Assembly (NCBI GenBank): GCA_937910255.1
Contig: CALEOQ010000319.1
Span: 1-6,746, forward strand
DNA: 6,746 nucleotides
Source: an uncultured Caulobacteraceae bacterium
Lineage (GTDB): Bacteria > Pseudomonadota > Alphaproteobacteria > Caulobacterales > Caulobacteraceae
Reading direction: 5' to 3'
The translations under genes were made by a program, and so were the position numbers. This document shows, one piece after another, positions 1-6,657 of the stretch. Under the pieces are notes generated by a model. The model made no database searches. It worked only from the letters and a program-made list of their open reading frames with translations, and was not told where the DNA came from. Position 1 is the first letter of the stretch; the number at the start of each line of letters is the position of its first letter.

Positions 1-1
1 G

Positions 2-16
2 AGGCGGGTGGCGTGA
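2..16 (+). CDS. 3' tail of upstream gene, probably ruvC (partial)
   Basis: One frame reads R-R-V-A and then the stop TGA at 14-16, whose last base is the first base of the ruvA start codon. A TGATG stop/start overlap of this kind is typical of translationally coupled genes. In alphaproteobacteria the gene before ruvA is usually ruvC, the Holliday-junction resolvase. Only four codons are visible, so the identity is inferred from synteny alone and the frame itself could be chance. Confidence 0.25.
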   Translation, partial: RRVA

Positions 17-633
17 TGATCGGCCGGCTGCGGGGAACGGTCGCCGAGATCGGCGAGGAGGACGCCCTGATCGACGTCCTCGGCGTCGGCTATGTGGTCC
101 GCTGCGGCGCCCGCACCCTGGCGAGGCTGCCGCCGGTGGGCGAGGAGGCGGTGCTGCACATCGAGACCCAGTGGAGCGAGCAGGCGGGCATGCGCCTCTA
201 TGGCTTCCTGACGCGGGACGAACGCCGCACCTTCCTGATCCTCAAGGATATCCAGGGGGTCGGCCCCAAGGCCGCGCTGGCGGTGCTGGACGTGCTGCCG
301 CCGGCCGAGCTGGCCGCCGCGGCCGGGCGCCAGGACAAGGCCGCCATCGCCCGCGCCCAAGGGGTGGGTCCCAAGCTCGCCCTGCGCATCGCCACCGAGC
401 TGAAGGACAAGCCCCTCACCGACCTGCCGATCAGCGCCTTTGCGCCAGGCGATGGCGCGGCCGAACCGCCCCCCGCGCCGTCGGCGGCGGGTGAGGCGGT
501 CGCGGCCCTGATGGGCCTGGGCGTGGCCGAGCCCCAGGCCAGGCGCCTGGTGGAGGCTGCGGCCGCGCGGCTGGGCGAGGAGGCGCAAGCGCCTGCCCTG
601 ATCAAGGCGGCCCTTCAGGAGCTGGGCCGATGA
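16..633 (+). CDS. ruvA: Holliday junction branch migration protein RuvA
   Basis: RuvA binds the four-way Holliday junction as a tetramer and loads the RuvB helicase rings during recombinational repair. The protein has 205 residues, close to the usual ~200. It begins with the family signature MIGRLRG. The N-terminal OB-fold spans about residues 1-63 and ends in RLYGF. Two helix-hairpin-helix motifs follow, IQGVGPKAAL near 79-88 and AQGVGPKLALRIATELKDK near 114-132. An Ala/Pro/Gly linker (about 140-158) leads to the small C-terminal RuvB-binding domain, which contains ALMGLG and ALIKAALQELGR. The ATG at 16 was chosen over the GTG at 13 because it gives the canonical N-terminus; the start overlaps a TGA at 14-16. 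The stop overlaps the ruvB start. At the acidic pin, residues 55-56 are Glu-Gln, where E. coli has Glu-Asp. Expression is probably driven from upstream of the window, and SOS control cannot be judged here. Confidence 0.97.
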   Translation: MIGRLRGTVAEIGEEDALIDVLGVGYVVRCGARTLARLPPVGEEAVLHIETQWSEQAGMRLYGFLTRDERRTFLILKDIQGVGPKAALAVLDVLPPAELAAAAGRQDKAAIARAQGVGPKLALRIATELKDKPLTDLPISAFAPGDGAAEPPPAPSAAGEAVAALMGLGVAEPQARRLVEAAAARLGEEAQAPALIKAALQELGR

Positions 634-1661
634 GCCGGCTGGTCAGCGGCGAGGCCGCCCCGGCCGAGGGGACCGACCGGGCCTACCGTCCCCAGACCCT
701 GGCCGAGTTCGTCGGCCAGGAGCAGTCCAAGGCCAATCTGCGCATCTTCATCCAGGCCGCCCGCGACCGGGGCGACACCCTGGACCACGTCCTGCTGTTT
801 GGCCCACCGGGCCTTGGCAAGACGACTCTGGCCCAGATCATCGCCCGGGAGATGGGGGTCAATTTCCGCGCCACCTCCGGCCCGGTCCTGGCCAAGGCCG
901 GCGACCTGGCCGCCATCCTGACCAATCTGGAGGCCGGCGACGTCCTCTTCATCGACGAGATCCACCGCCTGGCGGCCAATGTGGAGGAGATCCTCTATCC
1001 GGCCATGGAGGACCACGTGCTGGACCTGATCATCGGCGAAGGCCCCTCGGCCCGCTCGATACGCATCGATCTTGCGCCCTTCACCCTGGTGGCGGCCACC
1101 ACTCGGGCCGGCCTGCTGGCCACGCCGCTCCGCGACCGGTTCGGGATTCCGGTGCGCCTCGAATTCTACACGCCCGCCGAACTCATCAAGGTCCTGGCCC
1201 ATGCGGCGGGCAAGATGGGGGTGAGCCTGACCAAGGACGGCGCCGCCGAGATCGCCGCCCGCGCCCGGGGCACGCCGCGGGTGGCCGGGCGGCTGCTGCG
1301 CCGGGTGCGCGACTTCGCCGCCGCCGAAGGCGCCGCGGAGATCGACCGGGGCGCGGCGGGCCGGGGCCTGGCGAGACTTGAGGTGGATGAGGTGGGTCTG
1401 GACTCCCTCGACCGCCGCTATCTGCGCGCCCTGATCGACAACTATGGCGGCGGGCCGGCCGGGGTGGAGACCCTGGCCTACGCCATCGCCGAGGCCCGCG
1501 ACGCCGTCGAGGACGTTATTGAGCCCTATCTGATGCAGCAGGGCTTCATTCAGCGCACGCCCCGGGGTCGCGTGGCCTGCGCCAAGGCCTATGGTCACCT
1601 GGGCCTGACCCCGCCGCCCCAGCCGCCGGGCGCAGGCCAGGCGACCCTGTTCGACGACTAG
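630..1661 (+). CDS. ruvB: Holliday junction branch migration ATPase RuvB
   Basis: RuvB is the AAA+ hexameric motor that pumps DNA through the RuvA-bound junction. It has 343 residues, the normal length. The N-terminal motif YRPQTLAEFVGQ (19-30) precedes Walker A GPPGLGKT (58-65, Lys64). Walker B is VLFIDEIHRL (105-114). Sensor 1 is VAATTRAG (154-161), and the arginine-finger segment is LRDRFG (167-172). The sensor 2 region is GTPRVAGRLLRRVRDFA (214-230). The C-terminal winged helix holds NYGGGPAGVET and IEPYLMQQGFIQRTPRGR. Residue 220 is Gly, where many RuvB proteins have Asn (GTPRIANRLLRR). The start ATG overlaps the ruvA stop (ATGA) and has an AGGAG at 617-621, eight bases upstream, so the two genes are translationally coupled. 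The C-terminal tail after HLGL is Pro/Gly rich. Confidence 0.98.
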   Translation: MSRLVSGEAAPAEGTDRAYRPQTLAEFVGQEQSKANLRIFIQAARDRGDTLDHVLLFGPPGLGKTTLAQIIAREMGVNFRATSGPVLAKAGDLAAILTNLEAGDVLFIDEIHRLAANVEEILYPAMEDHVLDLIIGEGPSARSIRIDLAPFTLVAATTRAGLLATPLRDRFGIPVRLEFYTPAELIKVLAHAAGKMGVSLTKDGAAEIAARARGTPRVAGRLLRRVRDFAAAEGAAEIDRGAAGRGLARLEVDEVGLDSLDRRYLRALIDNYGGGPAGVETLAYAIAEARDAVEDVIEPYLMQQGFIQRTPRGRVACAKAYGHLGLTPPPQPPGAGQATLFDD

Positions 1662-1678
1662 ACGGAAGGCTCCACGCG

Positions 1679-2152
1679 ATGACGCCTGCCCCTGGCGACC
1701 CCTCCGCCGGCTGGATTGAAGGCCGCGAACATGTCCTGCCCGTGCGGATCTATTACGAGGACACCGACTTCACCGGCGTCGTCTATCACGGCAACTATCT
1801 GCGCTATTTCGAGCGCGGGCGATCGGACTTCCTGCGTCTGGCCGGCGTGCGCCACGCCGAGCTGCTGGACCAGGAGACGCCGGCGGCCTTCACCATCGTG
1901 CGCATGGAGCTGGACTTCAAAGCGCCGGCCCGGATCGACGACGCCCTGCAGGTGCGCACCACCTATGACCGGGTGAAGGGGCCGCGACTGTTCATCAGCC
2001 AGAGGATCGTGCGCGGCGAGACCCTGATCGCCCAGGCGGCGGTGCTGGCCGCCTGCATCGGCCTGGACGGCCGGCCCCGCAAGCCGCCGGCGGGCATGGC
2101 GGCCGCCTTGGCGCCCTACTTCGCCGCCGACGAGGGTCCTGGCGTCGCATAA
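1679..2152 (+). CDS. ybgC: YbgC-type acyl-CoA thioesterase (tol-pal associated)
   Basis: This is a cytoplasmic hotdog-fold thioesterase of the 4-hydroxybenzoyl-CoA thioesterase/YbgC family. The 157-residue protein carries the family active-site block YYEDTDFTGVVYHGNYL (25-41), in which Asp30 matches the catalytic Asp18 of E. coli YbgC. It continues with RYFERGRSDFLR, as in the family. An extra N-terminal stretch of about 12 residues precedes the fold. The start ATG is preceded by GGAAGG (1664-1669) with nine bases of spacing and lies 17 bases after the ruvB stop, so it is probably co-transcribed with ruvAB. YbgC proteins hydrolyse acyl-CoA thioesters and have been linked to phospholipid metabolism. 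The gene conventionally sits at the head of the tol-pal cluster, but the substrate here cannot be read from the sequence. A 283-base gap separates it from tolQ. Confidence 0.93.
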   Translation: MTPAPGDPSAGWIEGREHVLPVRIYYEDTDFTGVVYHGNYLRYFERGRSDFLRLAGVRHAELLDQETPAAFTIVRMELDFKAPARIDDALQVRTTYDRVKGPRLFISQRIVRGETLIAQAAVLAACIGLDGRPRKPPAGMAAALAPYFAADEGPGVA

Positions 2153-2178
2153 CGTCGGCATAGGCGACGAGGCCGACG
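2153..2178 (+). other. hairpin directly after the ybgC stop codon
   Basis: CGTCGGC (2153-2159) is perfectly complementary to GCCGACG (2172-2178), giving a 7-bp stem with a 12-base loop. It begins at the first base after the ybgC stop. There is no T run behind it, so it does not qualify as a standard intrinsic terminator. It could act as a 3'-end stabilising or processing structure, or be chance in GC-rich DNA. Confidence 0.25.
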
Positions 2179-2232
2179 GACGGGTTCATCTTGTCGGCGA
2201 AACGAGTCGAAGCCATCGGCCATTCTGGGCGT

Positions 2233-2291
2233 TAGAGCCTTGAGCGCGTTTTGATCCGATAACCGGTTCCAACATATCGGAACGCGCTCTA
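2233..2291. repeat. interrupted palindrome, candidate dispersed intergenic repeat
   Basis: GAGCGCGTT (2242-2250) pairs perfectly with AACGCGCTC (2281-2289). Inside it, CCGATA (2256-2261) pairs with TATCGG (2275-2280), leaving a five-base bulge on the left arm and a 13-base loop that contains ACCGGTTCC. Outside it, TAGAGC (2233-2238) and GCTCTA (2286-2291) are also complementary, so two foldings compete. Alphaproteobacterial genomes carry families of short intergenic palindromes with an AACCGGTT-like centre flanked by AGAGC/GCTCT-like ends, and this element resembles them from memory. Copy number cannot be tested within the window. It lies between ybgC and tolQ and could also affect transcription there. 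Confidence 0.55.
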
Positions 2292-2435
2292 GGCAGGCTT
2301 CGGTAAGGTTATTGCAGTTCCACTGGCGCGCGTAGGGGCGTGATCGTCACCGATCGGCGCCTTAAGTTCGCCACCGCCACGTCCCAAGCCATCCCCTGGG
2401 CGCAATCTCGCCCTCGCCAACGGAGCCCAGACCGC

Positions 2436-3146
<711 letters not shown>

Positions 3147-3152
3147 GGTCCC

Positions 3153-3632
3153 ATGGCGCTCTCCTCCCACGACGCCTATTCGGCCGGCGGCGGCCGGCGC
3201 AGGCGGCGGTCCAGCCGCCGCGGCGCCCTGTCGGAAATCAACGTCACGCCCCTGGTGGACGTGATGCTGGTGCTGCTGATCGTCTTCATGGTCTCGGCCC
3301 CGCTGCTGACCGTGGGCGTGCCCCTGGAGCTGCCCAAGACCGAGGCCAGCGCCATCCCCGACCAGTCTGAGCCCCTGACCGTTTCGGTGCGCGCCGACGG
3401 GGCCGTCTTCATCGACGAGCAGGAGACGCCCTTCGACAGTCTCTCGCCCCGGCTGATCGCCATGGCCGACGGGTCCACCGAGCGCCCCATCTATGTGCGG
3501 GCCGATGGTCGGGCTTCCTACGCCACGGTCGCCCAGGTCATGGCCGCCCTGGCCAGCTCCGGCTTCACCTCCATCAACCTGCTCACCGAGACCGGCGGCC
3601 CCTCTTCGGGCGCGGATCAGACGGCGCGCTGA
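3153..3632 (+). CDS. tolR: Tol-Pal system inner-membrane protein TolR
   Basis: TolR is the single-span, ExbD-like partner of TolQ and carries the proton-handling aspartate. The protein has 159 residues, slightly longer than the 142 of E. coli. A strongly basic cytoplasmic N-terminus (Arg-rich, residues 15-23) is followed by SEINVTPLVDVMLVLLIVF (27-45). Asp36 in the membrane segment matches the essential Asp23 of E. coli TolR. The periplasmic domain runs from about 54 and contains PIYVRADGRASYATVAQVM, typical of the ExbD/TolR fold. The C-terminal tail after about residue 146 is low in complexity and Gly/Ser rich. The GAGG at 3145-3148 overlaps the tolQ stop and leaves only four bases before the ATG, a short spacing that suggests coupled translation. 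tolA starts nine bases after the stop. Confidence 0.96.
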   Translation: MALSSHDAYSAGGGRRRRRSSRRGALSEINVTPLVDVMLVLLIVFMVSAPLLTVGVPLELPKTEASAIPDQSEPLTVSVRADGAVFIDEQETPFDSLSPRLIAMADGSTERPIYVRADGRASYATVAQVMAALASSGFTSINLLTETGGPSSGADQTAR

Positions 3633-3641
3633 GGACAGCTC

Positions 3642-4493
3642 ATGCGCGGTGAGCGGTCGAATCTGAGCTCAGCCCTCATCGTCTCGGTGATCCTGCACGC
3701 CGCGGTGATCGGCGCGGCCCTGATCCCGTGGCCGTGGGACCGCGAACTGAAGGTCGGGGCGGTGGTGCCGATCAATGTGGTGAGTTCGATCCCGGCCAAT
3801 CCCCGCCCGGCCGTCCAGGGGCCCGAGGACCAGACGGCACAGACCGAAGCGCCCGAACCGGACGCCCCGCCTGAGGCGCCCGCCGCCGCCGAGCCACAGC
3901 CGCAGCCCCAGCCCCAGCCCCAGCCGCAAACTGAACCGCAGCCCCGCCCGCAGCCGACGCCGGCCGCCAAACCTGCGCCGATCCCGACGCCCAAACCAGC
4001 CCCCGCGCCAAAGGCCGCAGCTTCCAAGGCGCCGGCCCCAAAGCCCGCCGCGCCGCCGAAGAAGGACAACACCCTCGACCTCGACGCCCTGGCCGACAGC
4101 CTCAAGGGCGCCAAGAGCTCGGCCTCCAAGGGCAGCGCCCGGCCGGAAACCGCCACGCGGCCCCGATCCACAACGGGCAGCGGCATCTCAGGCGCGGCCA
4201 TGTCGGGCCTGTCCGAAGAGCTTCAGAGGCGCTGGAATCCCAATTGCGAGGTGGAAGCCGCCCGCAATGTCCGCGTCCGCGTCACCTTCCGTTTGGGCAG
4301 CGACGGCCGGGTGGTCGGCGATGTCCGGGCCGGCGGTCAGGAAAACTCGTCGGATCCGGTCGTGCGCGCCGCCGCCGAGCGCGCCATCCGCGCGGTCTAT
4401 AGCGCCGCCCCCTTCACCACCCTGCCCCGCGAGTTCTACGGTGACCAGATCGCCGTGAGCTTCAACGCCGCCCAGGCGTGCGCCGCCAATTAG
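3642..4493 (+). CDS. tolA: Tol-Pal system energy-transducing protein TolA
   Basis: TolA is anchored in the inner membrane, spans the periplasm and passes TolQR energy to Pal and TolB. The 283-residue protein has three regions. Residues 1-32 form a short cytoplasmic start and one membrane segment with the TolA/TonB-like SVILHAAV (Ser15, His19). Residues about 51-141 form a linker rich in Pro, Gln, Ala and Lys, including six consecutive Pro-Gln pairs (85-96). Residues about 186-283 form the folded C-terminal domain, beginning with GLSEELQRRWNPNCEVE and containing VRVTFRLGSDGRVVGDV. Cys202 and Cys280 could form a disulfide, which is an inference. The protein is shorter than E. coli TolA (421 residues), and its linker is Pro-rich rather than the long Ala/Lys/Glu helix. 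GAGGA (3631-3635) overlaps the tolR stop, six bases before the ATG. Confidence 0.93.
   Translation: MRGERSNLSSALIVSVILHAAVIGAALIPWPWDRELKVGAVVPINVVSSIPANPRPAVQGPEDQTAQTEAPEPDAPPEAPAAAEPQPQPQPQPQPQTEPQPRPQPTPAAKPAPIPTPKPAPAPKAAASKAPAPKPAAPPKKDNTLDLDALADSLKGAKSSASKGSARPETATRPRSTTGSGISGAAMSGLSEELQRRWNPNCEVEAARNVRVRVTFRLGSDGRVVGDVRAGGQENSSDPVVRAAAERAIRAVYSAAPFTTLPREFYGDQIAVSFNAAQACAAN
3894..3929 (+). repeat. Pro-Gln hexanucleotide tandem repeat inside tolA
   Basis: Six consecutive Pro-Gln codon pairs (CCN-CAR) encode residues 85-96 of TolA. The pairs differ only at third positions (CCA/CCG/CCC and CAG/CAA). Further, less regular Pro-Gln and Pro-Arg pairs follow to about residue 105. The in-frame six-base period means that copy-number change would alter linker length without a frameshift. 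Confidence 0.8.
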
Positions 4494-4509
4494 AGGAGCC
4501 CTCGAGCCC

Positions 4510-5808
4510 ATGCGTCTAAGGACCCTGTTCGTCGCCCTGACGGCGGCCCTGCTGTCGGCCGCGACCCTCGCCAGCCCCGCCCGCGCGCAGATCGAAGTGG
4601 ACGTCAACCGCGGCGATGTCCAACCCCTGCCAGTGGCCGTTCCCGCCTTCACCGGCGAGCGCGGCGCGGAGATCGCCCAGGTGATCACCAGCAATCTCGA
4701 GCGCTCGGGTCTGTTCCGCCCCATCGACCCGGCCGCCTTCATCGAGCGCGACCTGGACATCCGCTATCAGCCGCGGTTCGCCGACTGGAAGACGATCAAC
4801 GCCCAGGGCCTGGTCAATGGCGAGGTGACGGTGGACGCCACCGGCCGCCTGACCGTGAACTTCCGCCTGTGGGACGTCTTCTCCGAACAACAGCTGCTGG
4901 GTATGCAGTTCACCTCGACCTCGGAGAACTGGCGCCGGGTGGCGCACAAGATTTCCGACGCCGTCTATGAGCGCCTGACCGGCGAAAAGGGCTATTTCGA
5001 CACCCGCGTGGTGTTCGTCGCCGAGAGCGGCGGCCGGGTGGACCGGATCAAGCGCCTGGCCATCATGGATCAGGACGGCGCCAATCCCAGCTACCTGACC
5101 GACGGCTCCTACATCGTCATGACGCCCCGGTTCTCCTCCACCAGCCAGGAGATCACCTATATGGCCCTGCGGCCCGACGGGTCGTCGATCTACCTGTTCA
5201 ACCTGGAGACCGGCCGCCGCGAAGCCCTGGGCAATTTCAGCGGCATGGTCTTCGCCCCGCGCTTCTCCCATGACGGCGGCAAGGTCGCCTTTTCGGTCGA
5301 GCGGGGCGGCAATACCGACATCCATGTGATGGACCTGCGCAGCCGCTCCACCAGCCGCCTGACCAGCGATCCGTCCATCGACACCTCGCCGTCCTTCTCC
5401 CCGGACGGCGCGAGGATCACCTTCAATTCCGACCGGGGGGGCTCGCCGCAGATCTATGTGATGAACGCCGATGGCTCGGGGGCGATGCGGATCTCCCGAG
5501 GGGGCGGCCGTTACATGACCCCCGTCTGGAGTCCGACCGGCGAATACATCGCCTTCACCAAGCAGGCCGGGGGCCAGTTCCACATCGGCGTGATGCGCCC
5601 CGACGGCTCGGACGAGCGACTTCTGACCACCAGCTATCTGGATGAAGGCCCCACCTGGGCCCCCAATGGCAGAGTTTTGATGTTCTCCCGTGAAACACCT
5701 GGCGGACCTTCGCGTTTGTGGAGCGTTGATGTCACGGGTCGGATCGTCCGGCCGGCGCCGTACCCGCAGTCAGGGTCGGACCCCGCATGGTCTCCTCTGC
5801 TCAACTGA
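4510..5808 (+). CDS. tolB: Tol-Pal system periplasmic beta-propeller protein TolB
   Basis: TolB is a soluble periplasmic protein that binds Pal and TolA and controls access of Pal to peptidoglycan. It has 432 residues, the normal length. A Sec signal peptide covers about residues 1-26, with a basic start (MRLR), a hydrophobic core and a probable cleavage after ARA. The N-terminal domain follows, with VPAFTGERGAEIAQVITSNL and SGLFRPID. The C-terminal propeller is built of PD40-type repeats with the xPxxSPDGxxIxF pattern, seen near residues 217 (ALRPDGSSIYL), 249 (PRFSHDGGKVAF), 293 (PSFSPDGARITF), 337 (PVWSPTGEYIAF) and 380 (PTWAPNGRVLMF). It ends with DPAWSPLLN. A strong AGAGGAG (4492-4498) overlaps the tolA stop, 11 bases before the ATG. 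Unlike the other tol genes, it is separated from the next gene, pal, by 134 bases. Confidence 0.97.
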   Translation: MRLRTLFVALTAALLSAATLASPARAQIEVDVNRGDVQPLPVAVPAFTGERGAEIAQVITSNLERSGLFRPIDPAAFIERDLDIRYQPRFADWKTINAQGLVNGEVTVDATGRLTVNFRLWDVFSEQQLLGMQFTSTSENWRRVAHKISDAVYERLTGEKGYFDTRVVFVAESGGRVDRIKRLAIMDQDGANPSYLTDGSYIVMTPRFSSTSQEITYMALRPDGSSIYLFNLETGRREALGNFSGMVFAPRFSHDGGKVAFSVERGGNTDIHVMDLRSRSTSRLTSDPSIDTSPSFSPDGARITFNSDRGGSPQIYVMNADGSGAMRISRGGGRYMTPVWSPTGEYIAFTKQAGGQFHIGVMRPDGSDERLLTTSYLDEGPTWAPNGRVLMFSRETPGGPSRLWSVDVTGRIVRPAPYPQSGSDPAWSPLLN

Positions 5809-5850
5809 CGAGTGAATGTAGGAGAAGGTTTTGGAAGTTGTTGGCCTAGC

Positions 5851-5881
5851 TTGACTTCAGCATGTACAAACAGCTTCGTAT
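5851..5881 (+). promoter_or_regulatory. possible sigma70-type promoter for pal
   Basis: TTGACTT (5851-5857) is a good -35 match to the housekeeping promoters described in Caulobacter (TTGAC-like). About 15 bases later lies GCTTCGTAT (5873-5881), only a loose match to the GCTAnAwC-type -10 element. The spacing is near the acceptable limit and the -10 is weak. The position, in the only sizeable gap between tolB and pal, supports a separate pal promoter but does not prove it. Confidence 0.3.
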
Positions 5882-5890
5882 CCTGTGACT

Positions 5891-5913
5891 GGCGCCGGGC
5901 GCGCCGCGTTTTT
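5891..5913 (+). terminator. weak hairpin with T run between tolB and pal
   Basis: GGCGC (5891-5895) pairs with GCGCC (5901-5905) around a five-base loop. Three bases later come five T residues (5909-5913). This has the outline of a weak intrinsic terminator or attenuator in the pal leader. The stem is only 5 bp and is separated from the T run, so partial read-through from tolB would be expected if it works at all. Confidence 0.3.
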
Positions 5914-5942
5914 ATAACATCTCTATAAGGAAAGACTGCGTG

Positions 5943-6494
5943 ATGACCACCAGCTCCATGACAAAGCGCGCCGCGAAGTTTGCGATCATCGCGCTCGCCG
6001 CCGCGTCCGTCACCGCCTGCGCTTCGCGTCCCAAGCCTGAAGCCGTCGGCCCCACCGCCCCGCCGCCTCCGCCGCCGGCCTCCCAGCCGGGCACGCCGCC
6101 CCCGCCGATGAGCCAGGGCGCCCTGCCCGGCACCCAGCAGGACTTCGTGATCAATGTCGGCGACCGTGTCTATTTCGACTTCGATTCCTATTCGGTGCGT
6201 GGCGACGCCGCCCAGATCCTGGAAGCCCAGGCCGCCTGGCTGAACCGCTACCCGTCGGTGATGATCCGCATCGAAGGCAATGCCGACGAACGCGGCACCC
6301 GCGAATACAACCTCGCCCTGGGGGCCCGCCGCGCCAACGCCGTGCGCGACTTCCTGGTCTCGCGCGGTGTGTCGTCGAGCCGCATCAACACCGTGTCCTA
6401 TGGCAAGGAACGTCCGATCGATCCGGGCACCAGCGAGGACGCCTATCAGCGTAACCGGAACGCCCACACGGCGATCACCTCGGGCGCCAACTAA
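5943..6494 (+). CDS. pal: peptidoglycan-associated lipoprotein Pal
   Basis: Pal is an outer-membrane lipoprotein that binds peptidoglycan and the TolA/TolB proteins. From this ATG it has 183 residues. The signal peptide is MTTSSMTKRAAKF plus a hydrophobic core, and it ends in the lipobox VTAC, so Cys26 is the expected lipidated residue. A Pro-rich tether follows (about 37-56). The OmpA-like domain begins at VYFDFDSYSV (76-85) and contains NADERGTREYNLALGARRAN (113-132). Asp115 and Arg130 in that motif occupy the positions that bind diaminopimelate in OmpA-family domains; the numbering is from this start. AAGGA (5927-5931) lies 11 bases from this ATG and eight bases from a GTG at 5940, so the GTG start, one residue longer, is possible. 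An ATG at 5958 would still leave a short signal peptide. A strong terminator follows the stop. Confidence 0.96.
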   Translation: MTTSSMTKRAAKFAIIALAAASVTACASRPKPEAVGPTAPPPPPPASQPGTPPPPMSQGALPGTQQDFVINVGDRVYFDFDSYSVRGDAAQILEAQAAWLNRYPSVMIRIEGNADERGTREYNLALGARRANAVRDFLVSRGVSSSRINTVSYGKERPIDPGTSEDAYQRNRNAHTAITSGAN

Positions 6495-6521
6495 GACCCG
6501 AGTTGAACCTTTGATCTGGCG

Positions 6522-6549
6522 GAGGGGACCCCATGCGGGTCCCCTCTTT
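6522..6549 (+). terminator. intrinsic terminator after pal
   Basis: GAGGGGACCC (6522-6531) pairs perfectly with GGGTCCCCTC (6537-6546), a 10-bp GC-rich stem around the five-base loop CATGC. Three T residues follow (6547-6549). The stem starts 27 bases after the pal stop. The T run is short, but the stem is strong and well placed to end the tol-pal transcript. Confidence 0.85.
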
Positions 6550-6657
6550 GCTGTCGGCCTTCCCCTGGCCCTTGGCGCCGGTGGACTCGCTGGCCCATTG
6601 TGGCCTCGGCGCCGCAATTTCGGCCCTTCGGTCTCATAGATTATCTGACCATGCAGC

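Noticed and set aside
615..1598. Long minus-strand open frame (327 codons) opposite ruvB
   Set aside because: High GC leaves antisense frames open by chance. Its sequence is Gly/Gln/His/Arg rich with no domain, and ruvB on the other strand is unmistakable.
2266..2283. GTTC...GAAC pair as a LexA/SOS operator
   Set aside because: The alphaproteobacterial LexA site is a direct repeat GTTC-N7-GTTC. Here the halves are inverted with ten bases between them and belong to the palindromic repeat.
2340..2435. 32-residue N-terminal extension of TolQ from a GTG at 2340
   Set aside because: The extension has no family similarity and no ribosome binding site, whereas the ATG at 2436 has GGAG ten bases upstream and gives a normal TolQ.
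4516..5583. Long minus-strand open frame (355 codons) opposite tolB
   Set aside because: It is an antisense shadow of tolB, with low-complexity composition and no recognisable motif.
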